From Adlercreutzia muris (GTDB lineage: Bacteria; Actinomycetota; Coriobacteriia; Coriobacteriales; Eggerthellaceae): DNA of 64,000 bases. The notes under the pieces are model-generated. The model worked only from the letters and a program-made list of their open reading frames with translations, was not told the origin of the DNA and made no database searches. Shown here piece by piece: positions 51,608 through 59,823 of the stretch (positions are counted from its first letter, which is position 1; each line of letters begins with the position of its first letter). The DNA lies in assembly GCF_008831045.1 (NCBI RefSeq), contig NZ_WAJS01000009.1, positions 26,032 through 90,031 of the forward strand, written 5' to 3'. The position numbers were made by a program, and so were the translations under genes.

Positions 51608-52096
51608 ATGGACATCCTGATCACTTTCAACCACGGCGAAGACCGCCTCGCCGAGCTTCCCCTGGCGTCGCTGGCGCAGTTCGTCCTGAAGGACGAGGGG
51701 AAGCCCGCCAACTCGGAGGTGTCCATCAGCTTCGTGGACAATGCCACCATCGCCGAGCTGAACGAGCGCTTCCGCGGCATCGAGGGGCCTACCGACGTGC
51801 TGTCCTTCGAGTGCGACAACATCGCCGACGACATGACCGCCGCCGACGGGGAGGGCTGCCCGGTCTACGAGCTCGGCGACATCATCATCGCCCCGGACGT
51901 GGCCGCCACCCAGGCGGAGGAGTACGGCAACTCCTTCGAGCAGGAGATCAGCCTGCTGCTCGTCCACGGCCTTCTGCACCTGTGCGGCTACGACCACATC
52001 GTCGACGAGGAGGCCGAAGTGATGGAGGCCCGGGAGAAGGAGCTCCTCACGGCCTGGTCCGAGCGCGACCTGCCGGCCGCCGACGAGAGCCGCTAG
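51608..52096 (+). CDS. ybeY: Endoribonuclease YbeY, rRNA maturation factor
   Basis: 162 residues. Zinc-dependent RNase for 16S rRNA 3'-end maturation and ribosome quality control. The metal motif is HGLLHLCGYDH (about 118-128), and the family block FRGIEGPTDVLSFE is present. Belongs to phoH-ybeY-dgkA-era with gaps of 5-67 nt. Confidence 0.95.
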   Translation: MDILITFNHGEDRLAELPLASLAQFVLKDEGKPANSEVSISFVDNATIAELNERFRGIEGPTDVLSFECDNIADDMTAADGEGCPVYELGDIIIAPDVAATQAEEYGNSFEQEISLLLVHGLLHLCGYDHIVDEEAEVMEAREKELLTAWSERDLPAADESR

Positions 52097-52103
52097 GCGC
52101 CCC

Positions 52104-52586
52104 GTGCCCGACGATCGCCCCACTTCGGCCCCGGCCCCCCAGACCGTCCCGCCCGCCGAGGGCGGCTGCGGCTGCGACGGGCGCCTCGTGCGCACCGCCG
52201 CCGACAGCCGTTCCGCCGGCACGGGGCGCTTCCCGCTGCTGTGCGCCTTCCGCTGCGCCGGGCGCGGCATCGCCTACGCCTTCGCCTCCCAGCGCAACCT
52301 GAAGATCCAGCTCGCCGTGGCCGCCCTCGCCGTGGCCGCCGGCCTTATCCTGGGCATCTCGCGGACCGAATGGCTCGCCGTCGTGCTGGCCATCATGGTG
52401 GTGGCCGTGTCCGAGGTGGTGAACACCGCCGTGGAATCGGTGACCGACCTGGCCAGCCCCGACTGGCACCCCTTGGCCCGGGCCGCCAAGGACGCCGGGG
52501 CCGGGGCCGTGCTTCTGGCCTCCGCGGGCTCGGTGGCGGTGGGGCTCATCGTGTTCGCCCCGCACCTGCTGGCCCTTCTTCCCTGA
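52104..52586 (+). CDS. dgkA: Diacylglycerol/undecaprenol kinase
   Basis: 160 residues. Small integral membrane kinase with three membrane segments after a Cys/Gly-rich cytoplasmic N-terminus. The family motifs are AFASQRNLKIQL, SEVVNTAVESVTDL (catalytic Glu) and KDAGAGAVLLAS. In Gram-positives the substrate is usually undecaprenol. GTG start, 7 nt after ybeY. Confidence 0.93.
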   Translation: MPDDRPTSAPAPQTVPPAEGGCGCDGRLVRTAADSRSAGTGRFPLLCAFRCAGRGIAYAFASQRNLKIQLAVAALAVAAGLILGISRTEWLAVVLAIMVVAVSEVVNTAVESVTDLASPDWHPLARAAKDAGAGAVLLASAGSVAVGLIVFAPHLLALLP

Positions 52587-52653
52587 CCCTCTGACCGCTC
52601 CGACCCCCGCACGCTCCCGTCCGCCTCGCGGGCGGCAACCCGAAAGGACACCC

Positions 52654-53607
52654 GTGGACCTCGACGCCTACTTCGCTGAAAACCCCATGGGGGGCTCGTT
52701 CCCCACCAACCCCGACTTCAAGAGCGGATTTGTCACCCTGGTGGGACGTCCCAACGCGGGCAAATCCACGCTTTTGAACGCCATCATGGGGAAGAAGATC
52801 GCCATCACCTCCAACACGGCCCAGACCACGCGCCACCGCTTCCGCGCTGTGTACACCACCGACGAGATGCAGATGATCATCGTGGACACGCCGGGTTTGC
52901 ACAAGCCCAAGGACGCCCTCGGCGAGGAGCTGAACACCTCGGCCATCAAGGCCCTGGAGGACGTGGACGTGGTGGCCATGCTCATCGACGCCTCCCAGCC
53001 CATCGGCCGAGGGGACGAGTGGGTGGCCGAACAGGTGCGGGCCGCGAAGGGCTCGGCGAAGATCTGCGTGCTCTCCAAGACCGATATGGTCAGTGATGCC
53101 CAGATCAGCGCCCAGCGCGAGGCGGCCGAGGCACTGTGCGACTGGGACGCCATGGTAGGGCTCTCCTCCACCACGGGCCGCAACGTGGACGCCTTCGTGG
53201 AAGAGGTGCAGTTCCTCTTGCCCGAGGGCCCGGCGTGGTTCCCCGCCGACATGGAGACCGATCAGCCCCTGGAAGTGATGGTGGCCGAGTTCATCCGCGA
53301 GAAGGTGCTGCGCAACTTCTTCGACGAGGTGCCCCATGCCATCGGAGTCGGGGTGGAGGAGATGGAGTTCGAGAAGCCGAACCTCTACCGCATCTACGCG
53401 GTCATCTACGTGGAGCGCGACAGCCAGAAGGGCATCATCATCGGCAAGCGCGGCGCGGCCATCAAGCGCATCGGCACCGAGGCCCGCCGCGACCTGGAGC
53501 TTCTCCTGGGATCCAAGGTGTTTTTGGACCTGTCGGTGAAGGTGCGGAAGAACTGGCGACGCGACGCGAATCAAATTCGCCGATTCGGTTACGGAGAAGG
53601 TGCGTAG
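52654..53607 (+). CDS. era: Ribosome-assembly GTPase Era
   Basis: 317 residues. G motifs GRPNAGKSTLLNA, DTPGLH and SKTD, followed by a KH domain (IIIGKRGAAIKRIGTEAR) that binds 16S rRNA. It has a 25-residue N-terminal extension before the G domain. GTG start with AAAGGA upstream. Acts in 30S maturation alongside YbeY. Confidence 0.96.
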   Translation: MDLDAYFAENPMGGSFPTNPDFKSGFVTLVGRPNAGKSTLLNAIMGKKIAITSNTAQTTRHRFRAVYTTDEMQMIIVDTPGLHKPKDALGEELNTSAIKALEDVDVVAMLIDASQPIGRGDEWVAEQVRAAKGSAKICVLSKTDMVSDAQISAQREAAEALCDWDAMVGLSSTTGRNVDAFVEEVQFLLPEGPAWFPADMETDQPLEVMVAEFIREKVLRNFFDEVPHAIGVGVEEMEFEKPNLYRIYAVIYVERDSQKGIIIGKRGAAIKRIGTEARRDLELLLGSKVFLDLSVKVRKNWRRDANQIRRFGYGEGA

Positions 53608-53661
53608 GCGGTATATCTGCGCTACAATTCTCCCCAACCATACCTTTGAGGAGAGCTGTAG

Positions 53662-55836
53662 ATGAAGTGCCCCCGCTGCTCGTTCCATAACGCCGACGAC
53701 GCCCCCTTCTGCCAGGAGTGCGGCCACGTGTTCCTCTCGAGCGACCGCATTCCCGCCGTGCCCGATCCGGCCGAGGCGGAGCGCCGCCGCGATGAGGCGC
53801 TCGGGGCCGTGCCGCCGGTGGTGAAGGTGCCCGACATCGCCGTGCCCGAGGCCAAGCCGGCCGCGCGCCCCACGGTGCCCGAAGTGGTGCCCGCCGCGCC
53901 GCGCACTTCCGTGGCCGATCTGGTCGATCCCCTGCCCGAGCCCCCGCGGGAGCCTGACTTCTCCGGCTTCGAGCGCCTCGTGGACTCAAGCTATGTGCCC
54001 CCTGCGCCCGCGAGCAGCGCCGGCGACACCGCCGAGATCCCCGTCGTCCGCGACGAGTACGTGCCTCGGGCCCGCAACTACACCCTGGGCCTGTCCCCGC
54101 GGGAACAGAAGAAGCGCGACCGCGAGCAGCGCAAGCTCGAGCGCCAGTTCGCCAAGGCCCAGCAGAAGGAGGAGGCGCGCCGCATCCGGGAAGAGGCCCG
54201 CGCCGCCGCCGAGGTCGCCCGCGAGGAGCGCAAGGCGGCTGCGGCTGCCGCCCGCGAGGAACGGCTGGCCGCGGCTGCGGCCGCCCGGGAAGAGCGCAAG
54301 GCCGCCGAGGTCGCGCACGCCCCCGAGGCGGACGAGGCCCTGGCCGCCGGCGCCATGCTGGCCGCAACGGAGGCCGCCGCGGCTGAGATGGCCGCCGCCA
54401 GCGAGCAGGCCGATGGGGCCGAGCCGGCACCCGCAGCCCCGGACGCCACGGCGGCTCTGAAGCCCGGCGCCCTGGAGCTGCCCGCGGCCGAGACGGGCAT
54501 CGTGCCGGTGGGGGAGCGCGCCATCGCATCCACCGCCGAGGCCGAGGCCGCCACGGAAGACGAGCCCGCAGGCGCCCTTGCGCCGGCTACCGGCGCCGGT
54601 CCTTTGGAGGCCGCTGGTGCCCCATCGGCCCCGGCGGCCCCGGCCGGGGTCGAGACGGCGGCGATGGCCCCCCGAAGCGCTTCCGCCACGGGGAACCCGC
54701 GCGCCAAGGCGGCCGCAGCCAGGGCCGAGGCCCGCGGTGCCGAGCCGGGGGACGCGACCCGGACCGATACCGCGAAGAGCCCGAAGACCGTCGCCGCACC
54801 GGCAAAGGGCCCCTCGGACAAGAAGACCCCCGCAACCGAGAAGGCCGCCGCGCCGCCGACCGCCCAGGCCCGGCCGCCGCGCTCCAAGGTCCCCTTCATC
54901 ATCGGCGCCCTCATCGCCCTCATCGTGGTCGGCGGTGTCGCCGCGGCGGGCACCTACATGGCCGAGATGTGGGGCGGCAAGACCGTCCCCTCCGTCGTGG
55001 GGCTTCCCCAGGCCGAGGCCGAGGCCGCCTTGGCCGATAAGGGGTTCGCCGCCGCCGTGACCGAGGAGAAGTCCGACGAGGCCCCGGGCACCGTGCTGGC
55101 CGCCGCCCCCGACGGGGGCCGGGCCGAGGAGGGGAGCACCGTGGAGCTCACCGTGGCCGTGGCCCGCACGGTGCCCGCCGTGGCGGGGCTCACCCAGCAG
55201 GAGGCCGTCGACCTGCTCGCCGCCGAGGGTCTTTCCAGCGTGGAGGTGACCGAGGAGAAGTCCAACGAGGCCACTGGCACCGTGCTCGCCGTGGCCCCCG
55301 AGGCCGGCACTGCTCTCTTGTCCACCGACCCCGTGACCCTCACCGTGGCCGTGCCCTTCACCGTGCCGGATGTGGCGGGCTCCTCCCGCGACGATGCCGT
55401 GGCGGCCCTGGAGGCCGAGGGCTACGAGGCGGATGTCCAGCGCTACTACACCGAGGATGCGGAGGAGGGCACCGCCGTCTCCACCGACCCGGAGGCTGGC
55501 ACCGAGCTTAACTCGGGCAGCACCGTCACGCTCTACATCGCCAAGTCCCGCGCCGCCGAGCTGCGCGAGCTCACCATCGGCGTGCTGCCCGGGGCCACGC
55601 TGACCACCGAGGAGGGCACCTACCTGGTGAAGGAAGTGAAGAGCACCTCCTACAAGGGCGATGGCGAGGTGAGCTACACCGTGGTGGCGGTGAAGTCCGA
55701 GGTGGTGAAGTTCCCCTTCGGCCTCGGCGAGAAGACCTACTACGACGACAAGAACCCCGTGACCCTCGAGGGCGGCCTGGTCTGGAACGACAACGACAAG
55801 ATCTCCTACGCCAATCCCGAGATCACCCTGCCCTAG
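53662..55836 (+). CDS. Zinc-ribbon, coiled-coil, single-TM protein with three PASTA domains
   Basis: 724 residues. Order: zinc ribbon at 3-20 (CPRC, CQEC); a Pro/Ala-rich stretch; a charged coiled coil at about 150-220 (REQKKRDREQRKLERQFAK); a long Ala/Glu/Pro-rich linker; one membrane helix at about 412-435; three PASTA repeats outside (starts near 441 VPSVVGL, 503 VPAVAGL, 567 VPDVAGS); and an unrecognised C-terminal domain (about 625-724). PASTA domains bind peptidoglycan or lipid II, usually on Ser/Thr kinases or PBPs, but no kinase is attached here. Function unknown. GAGGAGAG precedes the ATG; a possible -10 TACAAT is at 53623-53628. Confidence 0.88.
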   Translation: MKCPRCSFHNADDAPFCQECGHVFLSSDRIPAVPDPAEAERRRDEALGAVPPVVKVPDIAVPEAKPAARPTVPEVVPAAPRTSVADLVDPLPEPPREPDFSGFERLVDSSYVPPAPASSAGDTAEIPVVRDEYVPRARNYTLGLSPREQKKRDREQRKLERQFAKAQQKEEARRIREEARAAAEVAREERKAAAAAAREERLAAAAAAREERKAAEVAHAPEADEALAAGAMLAATEAAAAEMAAASEQADGAEPAPAAPDATAALKPGALELPAAETGIVPVGERAIASTAEAEAATEDEPAGALAPATGAGPLEAAGAPSAPAAPAGVETAAMAPRSASATGNPRAKAAAARAEARGAEPGDATRTDTAKSPKTVAAPAKGPSDKKTPATEKAAAPPTAQARPPRSKVPFIIGALIALIVVGGVAAAGTYMAEMWGGKTVPSVVGLPQAEAEAALADKGFAAAVTEEKSDEAPGTVLAAAPDGGRAEEGSTVELTVAVARTVPAVAGLTQQEAVDLLAAEGLSSVEVTEEKSNEATGTVLAVAPEAGTALLSTDPVTLTVAVPFTVPDVAGSSRDDAVAALEAEGYEADVQRYYTEDAEEGTAVSTDPEAGTELNSGSTVTLYIAKSRAAELRELTIGVLPGATLTTEEGTYLVKEVKSTSYKGDGEVSYTVVAVKSEVVKFPFGLGEKTYYDDKNPVTLEGGLVWNDNDKISYANPEITLP

Positions 55837-55846
55837 GGCGGCGCGA

Positions 55847-56617
55847 GTGGTGTCCCAGCCCACCTATCCCCTGCGCGCCCTGGTGCTGCGCCGCACGAAG
55901 CTGGGGGAGAGCGACCTCATCCTCACCCTGCTCGCCGCCGACGGCAGCCTGGCCCGGGCCGTGGCCAAGGGGGCCCGCAAGCCCACCAGCTCCTTCGCCG
56001 CCCGCACTGAGCCCCTCTGCGTCGTCGACCTTCTGTGCGCCCGCGGCCGCAGCCTCGACATTGTGAAAGAGGCGCGGCTCGCCGGCGCCCACGACCCGCT
56101 GCGTCGCGGCATCGAGGCCTCGGCCGCGGCCCTGCCCCTGCTGGAGCTGGCCGGTCGCGTGGCCCAGAACGGCCTGGAAAATCCGCGGCTGTTCCAATCC
56201 ATCACCCGGGTCCTCGACGTCATGGATACCGCCGATGACAACCACCGCCTGGCCCTGGCCGCCGCCGCGCTCGTGAAGCTGCTCGCCTTCTCGGGGCTGC
56301 GGCCGAGCCTCGAGGCCTGCGTGGGCTGCGGCGCCCCCATCGCTTTGGAAGAGGGGGCTCGCGTGCCCTTCTCGGCCATCGAGGGAGGTGCGGTCTGCCC
56401 CGCCTGCCGCCCGCACCTGGAGACGGTTCCCGTAGAGGCGGCCACCCTGTGCTGGGCCCAGTACTTCCTCGGCAGCCCCTTCGACGCCCTGGCCGCTGGG
56501 CCGGCCGACTCCTCGGCCTCCTTTGCCGTGCTGCACCTCGTTCAGGCCCTCGTGCGGGCCCACGTGGGCAGCCCCCTGAAGTCCCTGGAGTTCCTCTTCA
56601 CGAGCGGCCTGTTCTGA
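55847..56617 (+). CDS. recO: DNA repair protein RecO
   Basis: 256 residues. Loads RecA with RecR. The N-terminal OB fold begins with [20 protein letters not shown], and the zinc motif CVGCGAP with CPACRPH lies at about 160-190. Two adjacent GTGs (55847 and 55850) could serve as start. Gene order era-(PASTA)-recO keeps the common era-recO neighbourhood with one gene inserted. Confidence 0.92.
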   Translation: MVSQPTYPLRALVLRRTKLGESDLILTLLAADGSLARAVAKGARKPTSSFAARTEPLCVVDLLCARGRSLDIVKEARLAGAHDPLRRGIEASAAALPLLELAGRVAQNGLENPRLFQSITRVLDVMDTADDNHRLALAAAALVKLLAFSGLRPSLEACVGCGAPIALEEGARVPFSAIEGGAVCPACRPHLETVPVEAATLCWAQYFLGSPFDALAAGPADSSASFAVLHLVQALVRAHVGSPLKSLEFLFTSGLF

Positions 56618-56736
56618 TGCGGCGGCAAGGGCGGGGCCCTTGCGCTTCCGGCGTCTCGCCGCCCGACCATGGCCCGCGAGACGCCGTCGGGCCGCCGCTC
56701 CCTGTGCAGATACGGTGACGCTGGCGGAATGGGGCC

Positions 56737-56765
56737 TTGTGGATGGGGGAGTGCTCGCCTATACT
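56737..56765 (+). promoter_or_regulatory. rpsO promoter
   Basis: TTGTGG (56737-56742) and TATACT (56760-56765) at 17-bp spacing. The leader of about 130 nt before rpsO contains a small GC hairpin near 56875; S15 autoregulation is possible but I cannot show its fold. Confidence 0.65.
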
Positions 56766-56903
56766 GGGCAAGCTGTGCGAACAGCCCATCGGCCCCTAGC
56801 TCGAATGCGCCACCCGCTTTCCCGCTCGGAGCCGACGACAAGGAAAAGCCGCAGGAAGCGGCGAAGGAACGCGGGGCATTCCCGCAGAAGAAAGGTGGCA
56901 ATC

Positions 56904-57191
56904 ATGGCCAACAAGGACAGCATCTCCAAGGAGCGCACCGCCGAGCTCATGCGCGAGTTCGGCAAGAACGAGCAGGACTCCGGTTCTGCCGAGGTACAGG
57001 TGGCGATCCTCTCCGAGCGCATCCGCAACCTCACCGAGCACCTGAAGGTGCACAAGAAGGACAACCACACCCGTCGCGGCCTCATGATGCTCATCGGTAA
57101 GCGCCGCGGTATGCTGAAGTACATCAAGAACCGCAACATCGACGAGTACCGCGAGCTCATCAAGAAGCTCGGCATCCGCGACAACATCTAG
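56904..57191 (+). CDS. rpsO: Ribosomal protein S15
   Basis: 95 residues, normal S15 length. Binds 16S rRNA early in 30S assembly. Family blocks [34 protein letters not shown] and [17 protein letters not shown] are clear. The ATG has GAAAGGTGG upstream; the longer frame from 56640 covers the promoter and is not used. pnp follows, the common rpsO-pnp pair. Confidence 0.96.
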   Translation: MANKDSISKERTAELMREFGKNEQDSGSAEVQVAILSERIRNLTEHLKVHKKDNHTRRGLMMLIGKRRGMLKYIKNRNIDEYRELIKKLGIRDNI

Positions 57192-57202
57192 TTCGAGCAG
57201 GT

Positions 57203-57227
57203 ACGGGGCCCCTCGGGGCCCCGTTTG
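57203..57227 (+). terminator. rpsO-pnp terminator/attenuator
   Basis: CGGGGCCC (57204-57211) and GGGCCCCG (57216-57223) around CTCG, then TTT. Very stable but with a short T run, so some read-through into pnp is likely. Confidence 0.8.
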
Positions 57228-57352
57228 CTGTATAGAGCGGTCGTAGGCGCAAGGGTGCGCCGCGGTCGCGGGGGCGGGGGAATATAAGTAGCCCGAACCC
57301 GAAGGAGCTTCCGCGCAATGAGGTGCGGAGGAGAAGAGAAAGAAAAGAAGAC

Positions 57353-59575
57353 ATGACCAAGATTGTCGAAGAATTCGAGTTGTACGGCAAGCAGTACCGT
57401 CTGGAGACGGGCGAGCTGGCCAAGCAGGCCACGGGAGCTGTGCTCGTCACCTGCGGCGAGACGAGCGTGCTCGTGACCACCGTCGTCTCCAGCCAGGAGC
57501 GCGACTACGACTTCTTCCCCCTGACCGTCGACTACATCGAGAAGATGTACGCCGTGGGCCGTATCCCCGGCGGCTACCTGAAGCGCGAGGCGAAGCCGTC
57601 CGACCACGGTACGCTCGTGGCCCGCATGGTGGACCGTCCCATCCGCCCCGGTTTCCCCGACGGCTACAAGAACGAGGTGCACATCGTTGCCACCCCGCTT
57701 GTGATCGACGAGGAGCACCTGCCCGACACCATCTGCGTGGCCGGCGCTTCGGCGGCCCTGCTTGTGGGCGGCGCCCCCTTCGATGGGCCGGCCGCCGCGG
57801 TGCGCATCGGCCGCAATGCCGAGACCGGCGAGTTCATCGTGAACCCCACCAACACCGAGATGGAGACCTCCGACCTGGAGCTGACCATCGCCGGCACCGC
57901 CGACTACATCTCCATGGTGGAGGCCGGCGCCGACGAGATCTCCGAGGAGGACATGCTGGCCGCCATGACCTTCGGCCAGGAGGCCATCGCCGCCTTCTGC
58001 GAGAAGCAGGCCGCCTTCCTCGCCCGCGTGAACCCCACCCCCATGGAGTACAAGATCCACATGGCCGACCCGTCGGTGGCCGAGCGCGTGGACGCGCACC
58101 TGGCCGAGATGTCCGCGGCCCTGAAGGACGCCGACAAGGCCGCCCGCATGGGCAAGGTGGAACAGCTCAAGGCCGCCATCACCGAGAACGACTTCACCGA
58201 GGAGGAGCGCACTGCCTGGGGCAGCGACATCAAGGCCGCGCTGAAGTCCCTGGAGAAGCGGGCCATGCGCGCCATGATCATCGAGACCGGCGAGCGCGTC
58301 GACGGCCGGAGCGCCGACGAGATCCGCCCGCTCTACATCGTGCCGGGCTACCTGCCCCGCGTTCACGGAAGCGGCCTGTTCCAGCGCGGCCAGACCCAGG
58401 TCATGTCCGTGTGCACTCTCGGCATGCTCAACGAGTGGCAACGCCTCGACACCATCTGGCCCGAAGAGGGCAAGCGCTACATGCACCAGTACAACTTCCC
58501 GCCCTACTGCACCGGCGAGACCGGCCGCATGGGCGCCCCGAAGCGCCGCGAGGTGGGCCATGGCGCTCTCGCCGAGCGCGCCATCCTGCCGGTGCTGCCC
58601 GACACCGATGCCTTCCCCTACGCCATCCGCGTGGTGAGCGAGGTGCTGGAGTCCAACGGCTCGTCGTCCATGGCCTCCACCTGCGGCTCCTGTTTGGCCC
58701 TCATGGACGCTGGCGTGCCGATCTCGGCCCCTGTGTCCGGCGTGGCCATGGGCCTTATCAAGGAGGGCGACGATGTGGTGGTGCTCTCCGACATCCAGGG
58801 CATCGAGGACTTCCTCGGCGACATGGACTTCAAGGTGTGCGGAACGCCCAACGGCATCACCGCGCTTCAGATGGACAACAAGGCCCGCGGCCTGTCCGTG
58901 GAGATTCTCGCCCGCGCCCTGAAGCAGGCCCACGATGGCCGCGCCCACATCCTTAAGGCCATGCTCGCCACCATCGACGGCCCCCGCGCCGAGATGAAGG
59001 AGACCGCGCCGCGCATCGAGACCATCAAGATCCCCGTGGACAAGATCCGCGATGTCATCGGGTCTGGCGGCAAGGTCGTCCGCGGCATCCAGGAGGAGAC
59101 CGGCGCCTCCATCGACATCCAGGAGGACGGCACCATCCACGTGGGCGCCGTATCCGGCACCGCCATGGAGGCCGCCAAGGCCATGATCTTGGGCATCGTG
59201 AAGGAACCCGAGGTGGGCGAGGAGTTCGAGGGCGAGGTCGTCGGCATCAAGGACTTCGGCGCCTTCGTGAAGCTGACCCCCGGCAAGGACGGCCTGCTGC
59301 ACATCTCGCGCGTGGCCAACGGCCGCGTGGGGAAGGTGGAGGACGTGCTGAACCTGGGCGATGTCATCAAGGTCGTGGTGCTGGAAGTGGATCCGAAGAC
59401 CGGCAAGATCTCCCTCGATCGTCTGGACAAGCCGGACGCCCCCGAGGGCAGCGCCCCGGCCCGTCGCGAGGACCGCGGCGAGCGCGGTCACGGCCATGGC
59501 GAGCGTCGCGAGCGCCGGGAGGACAACCGTCCCGGTCGCGCCGGCCGCACCCCGCGCCGTCGCCACGAGGGCTAG
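57353..59575 (+). CDS. pnp: Polyribonucleotide nucleotidyltransferase
   Basis: 740 residues. 3'-5' phosphorolytic exoribonuclease. Two RNase PH domains (RIPGGYLKREAKPSD; GSGLFQRGQTQ and the second active site with PVLPDTDAFPYAIRVVSEV), a KH domain (DVIGSGGKVVRGIQEETGA) and an S1 domain (FEGEVVGIKDFGAFV) are in order. The tail is Arg/Gly/His-rich (RGERGHGHGERRERRED), unusual but seen in actinobacterial PNPases. ATG at 57353 with a purine-rich stretch upstream. Confidence 0.96.
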   Translation: MTKIVEEFELYGKQYRLETGELAKQATGAVLVTCGETSVLVTTVVSSQERDYDFFPLTVDYIEKMYAVGRIPGGYLKREAKPSDHGTLVARMVDRPIRPGFPDGYKNEVHIVATPLVIDEEHLPDTICVAGASAALLVGGAPFDGPAAAVRIGRNAETGEFIVNPTNTEMETSDLELTIAGTADYISMVEAGADEISEEDMLAAMTFGQEAIAAFCEKQAAFLARVNPTPMEYKIHMADPSVAERVDAHLAEMSAALKDADKAARMGKVEQLKAAITENDFTEEERTAWGSDIKAALKSLEKRAMRAMIIETGERVDGRSADEIRPLYIVPGYLPRVHGSGLFQRGQTQVMSVCTLGMLNEWQRLDTIWPEEGKRYMHQYNFPPYCTGETGRMGAPKRREVGHGALAERAILPVLPDTDAFPYAIRVVSEVLESNGSSSMASTCGSCLALMDAGVPISAPVSGVAMGLIKEGDDVVVLSDIQGIEDFLGDMDFKVCGTPNGITALQMDNKARGLSVEILARALKQAHDGRAHILKAMLATIDGPRAEMKETAPRIETIKIPVDKIRDVIGSGGKVVRGIQEETGASIDIQEDGTIHVGAVSGTAMEAAKAMILGIVKEPEVGEEFEGEVVGIKDFGAFVKLTPGKDGLLHISRVANGRVGKVEDVLNLGDVIKVVVLEVDPKTGKISLDRLDKPDAPEGSAPARREDRGERGHGHGERRERREDNRPGRAGRTPRRRHEG

Positions 59576-59596
59576 ACTTCGCATTTCACAGAACGC

Positions 59597-59686
59597 CGGC
59601 GCCAGGGGCCTGCCCTGGCGCCGCTCGGGCCGGGTGACAGACCACGGTCCCCCGGGAAGCCGCCGTTGCGCGGCTTCCCGCAGTTT
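59597..59686 (+). terminator. Two hairpins after pnp
   Basis: First an 11-bp stem (59597-59607 with 59613-59623) without a T run, then a second 11-bp stem, CGGGAAGCCGC (59653-59663) with GCGGCTTCCCG (59670-59680), followed by CAGTTTA. The second is the likelier terminator. Confidence 0.7.
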
Positions 59687-59701
59687 ATGGCGAACTTGCT
59701 C

Positions 59702-59730
59702 TTTTCCTGATCAGCGGGTCGGTATATAAT
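59702..59730 (+). promoter_or_regulatory. Promoter of the surface protein gene
   Basis: TTTTCC (59702-59707) and a perfect TATAAT (59725-59730) with 17-bp spacing; leader of about 86 nt before the ATG. Confidence 0.6.
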
Positions 59731-59823
59731 CAATGGTTATCTACAGCTTGGTAACGAAGGCGCAACAACAGGGCTACGGCATGTTCGGCGCTTTCGTCGA
59801 TAGAGAGCCAGGAGATGACCGAC

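Noticed and set aside
57188..59584. 798-codon minus-strand frame opposite pnp.
   Set aside because: Antisense shadow; pnp has all domains in the sense strand.
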